Positions 19,355-28,320 of a stretch of 34,400 bases of DNA are shown here, one piece after another. The notes under the pieces are model-generated. The model worked only from the letters and a program-made list of their open reading frames with translations, was not told the DNA's origin and did not search any database. The number at the start of each line of letters is the position of its first letter. Positions within the stretch are counted from its first letter, which is position 1. The stretch comes from Nitrosovibrio sp. Nv4 (GTDB lineage: Bacteria > Bdellovibrionota > UBA1018 > CAIMNF01), in NCBI GenBank assembly GCA_943327105.2, contig CALPVV020000017.1, forward strand, positions 1 through 34,400. The letters run 5' to 3'. Both the position numbers and the translations under genes were made by a program.

Positions 19355-21638
19355 GTCATTACTAGTAATTTCTACAATTGCGCTATCTGGTTGCGGACTG
19401 CTGGGTGAAAAAAACAAACCCACTGAAGGAAGCACCGTCGGCGGCACCGGCTGTCTCGATAATTCAAAAGACCTGGTTGGTCGTTATGTTTCCGGAGAAA
19501 TCAGTCAGCAGGAATGGAAAAGCGCATTCGATTGCATCAACCAATCCCTCGGATTTTTCACTGATTATGTTCGTGGAAGCAATCAAGATTCTTACAGCCA
19601 GGGTGACATGCATACCCTCATCACTCGGTTCCTGATCACCAATCGACCGGTTCAGCGCGAACTGATGCTTGGTGCATTCAATCTAAAAAGAGCATTATTT
19701 GGTGGTAATTCGAATAGTTTCACCAAAGAACAGATTGAGTTGATGAAAAGCTCACTTAGTCGCCTGGAAGGGATCACGTCTGACCTGATCCCTTACCTGC
19801 AAACCAGAACAAAATCGAGTTCTTCTTACGATGACCTTCTGGAAATGAATGCAGCATTCAAGCGCGCGGGCGAGCAATTGGGTGATTTTGTAAAAACACT
19901 CCCGGTTGGCGACCTTAGCGAAGAAGCAGTGAGCATTTTATTCGAACAGCTCGCGCAGACCCTTGACCTTAAACTGATTGATGGTCTTGACCGTAAACTG
20001 TTTCTTGCCAAATGGATGATGTTCAACACCCGCAAAGATGCGATTGAACGAACTGACTGGCCTCAATTCTTCCGTTCTGCCTTGACCCTGAGTGGCTTGG
20101 CACTTTCACTCAAAACATCAACTACGACTAAAAATTTTCAAAATCAGAGCACCATGGATCGAGTTCTCAATGACTATCAATACCGGGAATTCGTATGGAA
20201 ACTCGTTCTAGAGACCAAACCTCTGATCATCGAATCGCTCACCCAACACAATGGCAATACACCATTTCCGATTTTCGACCGCTTGATCGACGAAATTCCT
20301 GACGATATTTTGAATGGCATTCCGAAACGGGAAATAAAAGACATGATCCGCCCGCTGGTGCGCAAGCTTTTAATGTCAAAGTCACAAACGGGTGTAGATG
20401 CAAATGTGGTTAATACCATCTTTACGCTACTTGAAAACATCGTTCAAGATCTTGGCATGATTGATCGTTTTTATGAAAGTACGGGCCTGGATACCCTTGA
20501 AGTTCAAGATTCAGTTTATAAAATCTCTTTGAACCAATACGAGAATTCACTCAATGGTCCTGAAAAAACGAGATTCACCGAACTGAAAAACACGATCCTG
20601 ACTTATAAACCGATGTTTTTTCGCGATTCGAATTCAATGATGTTTCAAAATGGTATCGGTTATTCGCGAATCCAGAGTGTCATTGTCGTTACCTTGAATC
20701 GATTCTTGAATCATCTTCACCGTACCTACGGTAGTGGCGATGGATTTTTCACTGAAGATGATTTCAGGGGAATCCTGGATGAACCGGCTTATAAGGCGAT
20801 TTTGAATTCCCTGACCTGGGTTGATGCAACGGTTCCTCGTTTTTACGCTAAACGCTTTCAAGACATCGACATCTTCACTCCGATCAGCGATGGCAACAGC
20901 AAGGCCACGATTCCTGAGATCATTCATTATGCCATCATGGTGATGTCTGCCGGCAATCTGACCACGAAGATGCGCAACGAAATCACACCTCGTTGTGATC
21001 AGAACCTCGGTCAAGATTTGATGGGCTGGACGTGGATTCCCGTTCAATGCTTCCGCAATGAGTTTTATAAAAACCTTTCTTACTGGCTTACCTACTTCCC
21101 AAGAGTGAATGCATATTGGGCAACACTCACGCCTGAGCAAAAAGCGAAGGCTGCGATCTGGCTTGAACACGGCTCCAGACGTAACGGTTATGGTGAGTCA
21201 GACGCATCCAATGACTGGGTAGGAAAATACGATTTTGGCTCAACTGCGGCAGTCCTTCATTACACCGAATCTCTTTTCACCCGATTCGACGCTGACAGCT
21301 CGGAAGTCCTTTCCAAAAGCGAGCTTGGAAAAGCGTATCCAGTCTTCAAAAACCTAATTTATAAGAAGGCGAAAATTTCAAACAAAGACTACGTGTTAAA
21401 AGGAATTTTCACTTACATCGTAAAATACCGTTCCATGCCTGCCTTGAACAGTGGAAGCGGGATCGGTAAACTCGGCTGGTGGCTAGCATCTTATACGATG
21501 CAAAACTATTCAGCTGACCGCCTCGGTGTTTTCAACATTGTCTGTCAGTTGGCCACACCGGAAAACACCAGACCAAATCCGAACGACCCGACCAGCTCTG
21601 AAGATCCGGATGCGACGAACGCCCGTATCTGCCAATAA
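19344..21638 (+). CDS. Large lipoprotein with EF-hand-like Ca-binding motif
   Basis: Lipobox IALSGC; DADSSEVLSKSE 12-residue EF-loop-like segment; second partial GDGFFTEDDF; overlaps the barrel gene by 11 nt. Confidence 0.8.
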   Translation: MRFKSLLVISTIALSGCGLLGEKNKPTEGSTVGGTGCLDNSKDLVGRYVSGEISQQEWKSAFDCINQSLGFFTDYVRGSNQDSYSQGDMHTLITRFLITNRPVQRELMLGAFNLKRALFGGNSNSFTKEQIELMKSSLSRLEGITSDLIPYLQTRTKSSSSYDDLLEMNAAFKRAGEQLGDFVKTLPVGDLSEEAVSILFEQLAQTLDLKLIDGLDRKLFLAKWMMFNTRKDAIERTDWPQFFRSALTLSGLALSLKTSTTTKNFQNQSTMDRVLNDYQYREFVWKLVLETKPLIIESLTQHNGNTPFPIFDRLIDEIPDDILNGIPKREIKDMIRPLVRKLLMSKSQTGVDANVVNTIFTLLENIVQDLGMIDRFYESTGLDTLEVQDSVYKISLNQYENSLNGPEKTRFTELKNTILTYKPMFFRDSNSMMFQNGIGYSRIQSVIVVTLNRFLNHLHRTYGSGDGFFTEDDFRGILDEPAYKAILNSLTWVDATVPRFYAKRFQDIDIFTPISDGNSKATIPEIIHYAIMVMSAGNLTTKMRNEITPRCDQNLGQDLMGWTWIPVQCFRNEFYKNLSYWLTYFPRVNAYWATLTPEQKAKAAIWLEHGSRRNGYGESDASNDWVGKYDFGSTAAVLHYTESLFTRFDADSSEVLSKSELGKAYPVFKNLIYKKAKISNKDYVLKGIFTYIVKYRSMPALNSGSGIGKLGWWLASYTMQNYSADRLGVFNIVCQLATPENTRPNPNDPTSSEDPDATNARICQ

Positions 21639-21640
21639 TC

Positions 21641-23617
21641 ATGTCTGCAAGGCGAATTGAACCTATAACGATCGAGTTCAAGGATGGAACCACTCCCTAC
21701 TCGCCCTTGTTTGGTGATGTTTACTATACGCATGGAACTGGAATTGCTGAATCCAACTACGTCTACATCGAGGGCTCAGGGTTTGCTGATGCACTCAAAA
21801 ACCAAAAAACAAAAAAACATTTTCGAGTCGGAGAAATCGGATTCGGAGTCGGACTGAACTTTTTACTGACCTATCAGCATTTTCTAAAACACTCGACTCC
21901 GGAACAACACTTAACGTATGTCACCGTAGAAAAACATCCGGTCAGACTTGAAGATCTGAGAAGACTCTATTCGGGCTGGGATGAACTTTCTTCAGTATCA
22001 AGTGAACTACTTGATCAATACCCGGTGCTGGTTCCGGGAATGCACTCACTCACTTTTGCCAAGGGTCGAGTCAAAATGGTTTTGATGCTGGGTGAAGCAA
22101 GCGAGATGCTTACCAAGCTGGCTTTGACTGACGAGCAAAAAATTGAATTCTGGTACTGGGATGGCTTTGCACCGAATCGAAACCCTGATGCCTTTCAAGA
22201 CTCTCTCTTTCGTGAACTACTTCCACTCTCGGCACCCCATGCAAGGGCATCAAGCTTCACCTCGGCCGGATGGGTCAGGCGAGGTTTAGAGAGTTTGGGT
22301 TTTAAGGTAACAAAAAGGCCCGGATTCGGATTCAAAAGGGAATGCATTCAAGTTGAGTTTCCAGAATCTTCAATGGAAAAAAACAAGCTCAAAAAGCCAT
22401 GGTTTTCATCCAATCACCTCAAGACTTTGAAAGAAGTCGATCGAATCTCGGTGATTGGTGGCGGTTTTTCAGGCACATCCATTTCAAGGGCGCTTGCTGA
22501 ACGCGGTTATCAGATTCAATTGCTGGATCAAGATGGCATTGCCTCACATGCTTCTGGAAATGCATACGGCATGTTCAATGCCCAACTCAGTAAAAAACCG
22601 AACCCGATCAGTCGTTTCTCCCAGCTTTCATTGACCCATTTTTTACGAGAACTCGAACATCGATCAGTGGTCTATCGAAAAGGCTTGCTGAGGCTTGATG
22701 CCCTTCGCGAAAGAGAAGATTTTGAAGAGGCCATGAACACTTCAGAATACCCTTCTTCATTTTATCATTTCAGCAGTGAAGGATTGAGCTTTCCGGAGTG
22801 TGGAGTACTGAACCCGAAAAAACTCTGTGAAGATCGAGCCAATCACCCGAACATCAACATCATTCGATCAAAAGTAAAATCAGTCGTTCAAACCAAAACG
22901 GGCTTCAGCATTTGCGATGTAAATGAAAAAGAAATCACCACTTGCGCTCATGTCGTTTACGCAACCGGTGCTTCCCTGGTTCTGGACCGTCATCTTGAAC
23001 ATGAATTACTCGAGCAGATTCCACTTCGTCCGATACGGGGTCAGGTGATCTACGTAAGGCCAACTGCAGAATCAAAAAAGGTCGAAGAATGTCTGGTCGA
23101 CTCAGGGTACACTTCGCCCATGGTTCCTGAAATCTCAGGCAGCGATACTCATTGTATCGGTGCAACCTATCAGGCAAAAACCATCGATGATAACCAAGAA
23201 AACATCGATACCAATACCCTACTCGAAGAAGCACGCCAACGTCACCCGGCCTTTTCATCACTGACGATCAACGATGTTGTATCAGTTCGAGTCGGCTACC
23301 GACTTTCCACTCCTGATAAATTACCGTTAATTGGACCACTCTGTGACCCATCTCAATTAAAAAATGATTTTTCACTGATGCTTAGAAGCGGACTTGAAGA
23401 AGGCGATACCCCTCTCAGAGCGAAAGAAGGCGAATGGATTTTCACGGGCATGGGCTCAAGAGGAATGACCTTTTCATCTTATGGCGCCGAGATTCTCGCC
23501 GCCATGATGACGGGTGAAATCCTTCCCATTGAAACCGACCTGCTTGAGCATGTTCATTCGGCACGTTTCATCGTCAGGAACCTGAAAAAACCGGAATCAA
23601 CCGGGAAAAAGACCTAG
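21641..23617 (+). CDS. mnmC: Bifunctional tRNA 5-methylaminomethyl-2-thiouridine biosynthesis protein
   Basis: N-terminal MTase (FGDVYYTHGTGIAESNYVYIEG, GEIGFGVGLNFLL, DGFAPNRNPD) and C-terminal FAD oxidoreductase (ISVIGGGFSGTSISRALAERGY, ASGNAYGMFNAQLSKKPNPISRF, GMGSRGMTFSSYGAEILA). Confidence 0.92.
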   Translation: MSARRIEPITIEFKDGTTPYSPLFGDVYYTHGTGIAESNYVYIEGSGFADALKNQKTKKHFRVGEIGFGVGLNFLLTYQHFLKHSTPEQHLTYVTVEKHPVRLEDLRRLYSGWDELSSVSSELLDQYPVLVPGMHSLTFAKGRVKMVLMLGEASEMLTKLALTDEQKIEFWYWDGFAPNRNPDAFQDSLFRELLPLSAPHARASSFTSAGWVRRGLESLGFKVTKRPGFGFKRECIQVEFPESSMEKNKLKKPWFSSNHLKTLKEVDRISVIGGGFSGTSISRALAERGYQIQLLDQDGIASHASGNAYGMFNAQLSKKPNPISRFSQLSLTHFLRELEHRSVVYRKGLLRLDALREREDFEEAMNTSEYPSSFYHFSSEGLSFPECGVLNPKKLCEDRANHPNINIIRSKVKSVVQTKTGFSICDVNEKEITTCAHVVYATGASLVLDRHLEHELLEQIPLRPIRGQVIYVRPTAESKKVEECLVDSGYTSPMVPEISGSDTHCIGATYQAKTIDDNQENIDTNTLLEEARQRHPAFSSLTINDVVSVRVGYRLSTPDKLPLIGPLCDPSQLKNDFSLMLRSGLEEGDTPLRAKEGEWIFTGMGSRGMTFSSYGAEILAAMMTGEILPIETDLLEHVHSARFIVRNLKKPESTGKKT

Positions 23618-23649
23618 ATCGCAAAAATAACATAAGATAGGATCAGCGA

Positions 23650-24468
23650 ATGCAGTCAACCACCGAATTCAGTCGTGAGACCGTGAGCGCCGTATTGATC
23701 ATCAAGAATGAAGCGGCATACATTGAACGCGCCTTGAACTCACTGGTTTGGTGTGACGAGATCGTTGTTGTTGATTCTTACAGCACCGATGACACCCAGA
23801 AAATTTGCCAAGATGCGACTGCTCCCTGGGCCTCAAAAATTCGTTTTTTCCAACAAACCTGGTTGGGGTTTTCTGAACAACGCAATTTTGCGATGAAACA
23901 ATCTTCTTCTCAATGGATTTTTTTTCTCGATGGTGATGAATCTTGCTCTGGGGAACTGGCTACTAAAATCCAAAACACACTGCTCAACCACCAAAACTCT
24001 CAACAGCCGATCAATTATAAAATTCGACGCCAGGAATTCTTCCTGGGTAAACCGATTCATTATGGGATCTGGAATCCTTCCTATCACGTGCGCCTTTTTC
24101 AAAAAGGGGCTCTTCAATTCAAAGGCGATGTTCACGAAGGGTTGTTTGGAAATGGAGAAACAAGAGAAATCCATGAGCCAATCATTCATGTTGAAGACCT
24201 GAATATCGAACGTTTTCTAAATAAGTTGAACCTATACACTTCCCTTCAGGCAAAAAATGATTACGAAACGGGATTGAGAACCAATTTTGTGAGAATTTTG
24301 CTCTCCTTCCCTGCGATGTTTTACAAAAACTACCTCTACTACCGTTCTTACCGAGATGGCAAAGAAGGCTTTATTATTTCGGTACTTGAAGGCATTTCAC
24401 GAACGGTGAGACACCTGAAAATCTGGCAATTTCAACGCCTTGCAAGTCGAAATAAAGAATCTTTATAG
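23650..24468 (+). CDS. Family 2 glycosyltransferase (WaaE/KdtX-like LPS core type)
   Basis: VSAVLIIKNEAAYIERALNSLVWCDEIVVVDSYSTDDTQKIC; GFSEQRNFAM...WIFFLDGDE. Confidence 0.9.
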   Translation: MQSTTEFSRETVSAVLIIKNEAAYIERALNSLVWCDEIVVVDSYSTDDTQKICQDATAPWASKIRFFQQTWLGFSEQRNFAMKQSSSQWIFFLDGDESCSGELATKIQNTLLNHQNSQQPINYKIRRQEFFLGKPIHYGIWNPSYHVRLFQKGALQFKGDVHEGLFGNGETREIHEPIIHVEDLNIERFLNKLNLYTSLQAKNDYETGLRTNFVRILLSFPAMFYKNYLYYRSYRDGKEGFIISVLEGISRTVRHLKIWQFQRLASRNKESL

Positions 24469-24502
24469 AATCTCACTAAAGAATCTCTGCAGAATAGATT
24501 TA

Positions 24503-24560
24503 TTGACGGTCGCTCTAAAATCCTTAAACTGTAATTAATTGACCATAACGGTCAGTTAAT
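24503..24560 (+). promoter_or_regulatory. Candidate promoter plus overlapping inverted repeat upstream of the vWA gene
   Basis: TTGACG (24503-24508), 16 bp, TAAACT (24525-24530); ATTAATTGACC-ATAAC-GGTCAGTTAAT (24534-24560), 10/11 arm pairing. Confidence 0.45.
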
Positions 24561-24602
24561 AACTTGAAGAACTCGATTCAGAAAGAATCTCGAGGAGGAT
24601 TT

Positions 24603-26027
24603 ATGAACTCAAGGAAGATCGCAATATTGCCCCTAATTTCGCCTTTGGCACTAAGCTTTGTTTTGAGCGGTTGTCTTACCGGTGAGAACAAAACATTTTT
24701 TGACTATCGAATCGACGATACCGAATCGGCAGATGGAACTCAAAACGGTTCAGCTTCTGCAGCAATGCCTGGCAGCAACTCCAATCAAAATTTAAATCAA
24801 GGCACAAACCATTCTGGTCTTTGCTGCAACATTGAAACCGCTTTGTTGGTTCCTGCAAATCAAACCGGCTGCGATCGAGGCATTGCACTCGTCCCCTCTG
24901 GGTCTTTAGAAGAATGTAAAAATCTTACATTTCAAAATGGGATACAAACTACCCGTTTGACAGAAAGATTCACCATTTCAAATAACCCCGTTAAAAAAAT
25001 TGATTTCCTTTTCGTTGTCGATAACTCGGGCAGCATGGCCGACAACCAGGCAAAACTAGCCGCGGGATTTGAAGCGTTTGCAAACAGTTTTTTTCGACGT
25101 GACGACTTGGACATTTGCATTTCAATCATCACTAGCGATCGCTATCTGGGCAGAAACAATGGAAGCAACTATGCTCGCGAAAGAACCGTACCCTGCACCA
25201 ATCCAGGAGCATGGAGTTCACTCTCCCCAGCCCTCAAAAATGCATACATTGACCAGATCATTCGAGAATTTAAAACCAAAGTCAATGTGGGCACTCGTGG
25301 AAGCGGAACCGAACTCATTGGGAAATCACTAGTCACCTATCTTCATGATTTGGATCAATGGAATGAAAACCAACTAAACCAGGGAGTAACTCGCCGATTT
25401 TTTAGAACAGACTCGGTAGTGAATATTTCGATTCTCACGGATGAGAACAACTGGTTTTATCGAGACCCACAAAGAGATGAATTTCGTAATGATCTTCCAG
25501 TTACCAGAAACGCTCCAATTTACAACTCACCAATTTCAATGATTGACCCAAGAAAAGGGATCAAAGAGTACCTTGATGAATATTTTTCAGCAATTCAACC
25601 CACACATCCTCTCACCTACTCGGTATCCAGTTTTCTTGAAATCACCAAGGGCCCCGACACCATTCCAGGACTTGCAAAAAACCTTGACCTCTTGGGAAGC
25701 ATGATTGGACGTGAATCAGCGAAAACAGACATTGGAGGAAACAGCAGAAGCTTTACTGATCTTTATCAATCGATTGCAACGAATCTGGTAAACCGTGCGT
25801 CTGCCTTCCATTTAAGCCATGCGATCATTGAGCCACAAGTGCCGCAATCAATACAAGACCTTTCAGTTGTACTGGTTAGAGCAGATCAATCACGCATTCA
25901 ACTGGTATATGGAACTGATTTTACAGTATTGATGCCGGATGGGGTGATTTTGAATCAATCCATTCTCGACACTTGTCAACCGGGTGATTCTCTTGAAATC
26001 GAATATCGCCATCTGATCCAAAACTAA
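24603..26027 (+). CDS. von Willebrand factor A domain lipoprotein (CglB-like candidate)
   Basis: Start at 24603 with RBS GAGGAGG; lipobox FVLSGC; vWA MIDAS DFLFVVDNSGSMADNQAKL; several Cys in the mature region. Confidence 0.88.
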   Translation: MNSRKIAILPLISPLALSFVLSGCLTGENKTFFDYRIDDTESADGTQNGSASAAMPGSNSNQNLNQGTNHSGLCCNIETALLVPANQTGCDRGIALVPSGSLEECKNLTFQNGIQTTRLTERFTISNNPVKKIDFLFVVDNSGSMADNQAKLAAGFEAFANSFFRRDDLDICISIITSDRYLGRNNGSNYARERTVPCTNPGAWSSLSPALKNAYIDQIIREFKTKVNVGTRGSGTELIGKSLVTYLHDLDQWNENQLNQGVTRRFFRTDSVVNISILTDENNWFYRDPQRDEFRNDLPVTRNAPIYNSPISMIDPRKGIKEYLDEYFSAIQPTHPLTYSVSSFLEITKGPDTIPGLAKNLDLLGSMIGRESAKTDIGGNSRSFTDLYQSIATNLVNRASAFHLSHAIIEPQVPQSIQDLSVVLVRADQSRIQLVYGTDFTVLMPDGVILNQSILDTCQPGDSLEIEYRHLIQN

Positions 26028-26041
26028 TTGAGGATTAAACA

Positions 26042-26725
26042 ATGAAAAACAATAAAACACTTTTAATCACAATAGTAATAATGGTCTTGATTGGAACAGC
26101 AATCCTCATCAAAAAAACAAGACCAGATTCAATTACGGTAAAGAACACAAAAGAAAACACGGAAACAGTTTCAGAGATAGTAGCTGAAGATGAAGGTGAA
26201 ACAAAGACACAAATAAACAAGGATGAAAAATCAAATGAGAATAGAACCGAAAAACAAGCAAATACTTGTTACAAAGTTGAATTCAAACATCTTGAACAAA
26301 ATCAGAAAAGGGATATTGAAGAATTTACAAATGAACTGAATGCATTCTTGATTCCTGAAAACGATGCAAACCTGAAAAGTGTATGCGTAAAAGTAAATCA
26401 AAAACCGGTAATGCATAAAATCAGAAAAAAAGGAACAGCCCATGAAGTATGGATCGGATCTGTTGTAGGACCTGATTCAAAAATAGAACTTTCGTACTGC
26501 CTAGGCACCACCAGCTGTAAAGAGGCATGCAAGGTAAAAGTGGAAAACAAAGTAGATGAACTTTTGAATGAAGAAGAAATGGCTGGATTAGGAGATCGGA
26601 ACCTGGAAGTAAAGGTGAATGAGCTTAGAAAAGTAGCCAGCGCGAACGAACAACTTCTCGATTCTTCAGTGATTCGCGAATGGAACAAAACAGGAATGCA
26701 GGAATGGTCCTGCAAAAGACAATAG
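26042..26725 (+). CDS. Bitopic protein with charged linker and six-Cys C-terminal domain, unknown function
   Basis: Single N-terminal hydrophobic segment LLITIVIMVLIGTAILI, Lys/Glu-rich linker, Cys in NTC/SVC/SYC/TSC/EAC/WSC; lies within a dense operon. Confidence 0.75.
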   Translation: MKNNKTLLITIVIMVLIGTAILIKKTRPDSITVKNTKENTETVSEIVAEDEGETKTQINKDEKSNENRTEKQANTCYKVEFKHLEQNQKRDIEEFTNELNAFLIPENDANLKSVCVKVNQKPVMHKIRKKGTAHEVWIGSVVGPDSKIELSYCLGTTSCKEACKVKVENKVDELLNEEEMAGLGDRNLEVKVNELRKVASANEQLLDSSVIREWNKTGMQEWSCKRQ

Positions 26726-26748
26726 GATAACCCAAAAGGAACGATTTT

Positions 26749-27393
26749 ATGAGTTTGATCGAATTTTTAAAAAATAATTTTTTTCATGTAGCGCCAATAT
26801 TAATGAGTGGAGCAATTGCAGGTGTAATCATATTCGAAAGATTTCAAACACTTTTCAAGACCTACACACTCGAGAACACAGAAGGATTCCTGAAGCAGAT
26901 TCAAGCTTTGGTAACAAAAGGAAAAACAAATGATGCACTTGCTCTTTGTCTTCAATACCAGGGCAAACCAACAGCAGAAGTGGTTAAAGCAGCACTCGAA
27001 AGAGCCAACCAACCTGAAGAATTGGTCATGAATACAATTGAATTCACCAGGAACCAATATGCAGAAAAAATACAAAAAAGAACCAATTACCTGGCAATGA
27101 TCGCCAATGTTGCAACACTACTGGGGTTACTCGGCACTATTGCCGGCCTGATTGAGTCATTTTCAGCAGTTGGACACGCCGACCCCCAACAAAAAGCAGC
27201 ACTACTTGCAAACGGAATTTCGACGGCGATGAATGCAACCATGCTTGGACTTGCAGTAGCCATTCCGTGCATGGTGATTTTCAGTTTCTTTATCAATAAG
27301 GCAAATCGACTGATTTCAGAAGTCGAAGCAGGTGGAATGACCGTACATGATTCACTGCAGTTTTATTCAATGAATGGAGGAAACCATGAATAA
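26749..27393 (+). CDS. MotA/TolQ/ExbB proton channel family protein (AglR-like)
   Basis: Three hydrophobic segments; NVATLLGLLGTIAGLIESFSAVGHADPQQKAALLANGISTAMNATMLGLAVAIPCMV signature. Confidence 0.95.
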   Translation: MSLIEFLKNNFFHVAPILMSGAIAGVIIFERFQTLFKTYTLENTEGFLKQIQALVTKGKTNDALALCLQYQGKPTAEVVKAALERANQPEELVMNTIEFTRNQYAEKIQKRTNYLAMIANVATLLGLLGTIAGLIESFSAVGHADPQQKAALLANGISTAMNATMLGLAVAIPCMVIFSFFINKANRLISEVEAGGMTVHDSLQFYSMNGGNHE

Positions 27394-27829
27394 CCCGAAT
27401 TCAGAAAACAATGATGTTGAGTTGAATATTACTCCCATCATTGACTGCTTTACCGTACTCATCACTTTCATGCTGGCTTCAGCAAGTTTCATCAGTATCG
27501 GTTTTTTTGAAGCTTATACTCCTGGACCGGGTACAGATGCTTCTGCCGTCAAACCGGACATTGAAGCGAAACTAAAGATTAAAAAAGATCACTCGGTAGA
27601 ATTGAGTTGGAACGGCAAAAAAAACGGATCATTCAGGGTAGAAAACACAAACATCGAAAATCTTTCACAAATCACGAAAGAACTGGAAAAGCTGAAAACT
27701 GAAAAAATGGTCATCAATCAAGTCATCATCAGCGCAGTCGATCAAACCACCTATAAGGAACTGGCAGCAGCAATGGGCGCGGTACAAAAATTGGAAATTG
27801 CTGCTGTAGTTGGCGATTTCGAGGAATAG
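27386..27829 (+). CDS. ExbD/TolR family protein, first copy
   Basis: VELNITPIIDCFTVLITFMLAS with TM Asp; start 27386 with GGAGG RBS; 8-nt overlap with the ExbB gene. Confidence 0.92.
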   Translation: MNNPNSENNDVELNITPIIDCFTVLITFMLASASFISIGFFEAYTPGPGTDASAVKPDIEAKLKIKKDHSVELSWNGKKNGSFRVENTNIENLSQITKELEKLKTEKMVINQVIISAVDQTTYKELAAAMGAVQKLEIAAVVGDFEE

Positions 27830-27833
27830 TAAA

Positions 27834-28307
27834 ATGAAAATAAGAAAGCTCTTTTCAAGAAAAAAATCAAAACCGAGCCCTGAAATGTCCTTGCAAATCA
27901 CATCAATGGCCGATGTTTTCACGATATTGCTCGTATTTTTACTGAAAGGGCTTGCTTCGGACGTACTGCAAATCACACCGGCAAATGCAACCCGACTACC
28001 CTCTTCTGCTCTAACTAAATCCATCACTGAAAATGCAATTCAGATAGAAATCACCAATACAGAAGTCATGGTTGAAAAAGACCCGATCGGTACTCTTGAT
28101 CATTTCAATGAGCAATTGAATGAAAGATTGAAAATCGAGCGAAAGAAACAAGAATTGATTTCGAAATCAAATGAAAGCGTAAAAAACGATGCAAGAGCAA
28201 TTGTCATCGCAGATGAAAAAACACCGTATCAAACCATCAAAACCGTTTTAAGATCCTTATCGGCAAACGGATATTCAGAAATCAATTTTGCAGTCATGCA
28301 AGAGTGA
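27834..28307 (+). CDS. ExbD/TolR family protein, second copy
   Basis: MSLQITSMADVFTILLVFLLKGLASD with TM Asp; periplasmic ExbD-like AIVIADEKTPYQTIKTVLRSLSANGYSEINFAV. Confidence 0.92.
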   Translation: MKIRKLFSRKKSKPSPEMSLQITSMADVFTILLVFLLKGLASDVLQITPANATRLPSSALTKSITENAIQIEITNTEVMVEKDPIGTLDHFNEQLNERLKIERKKQELISKSNESVKNDARAIVIADEKTPYQTIKTVLRSLSANGYSEINFAVMQE

Positions 28308-28320
28308 ATAAGGAGTACCT

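Noticed and set aside
20634-21170. 178-aa minus-strand ORF
   Set aside because: Antisense to the well-supported lipoprotein gene; no recognisable motifs or RBS.
27665-28027. 120-aa minus-strand ORF across the ExbD genes
   Set aside because: Antisense to two clear ExbD reading frames.
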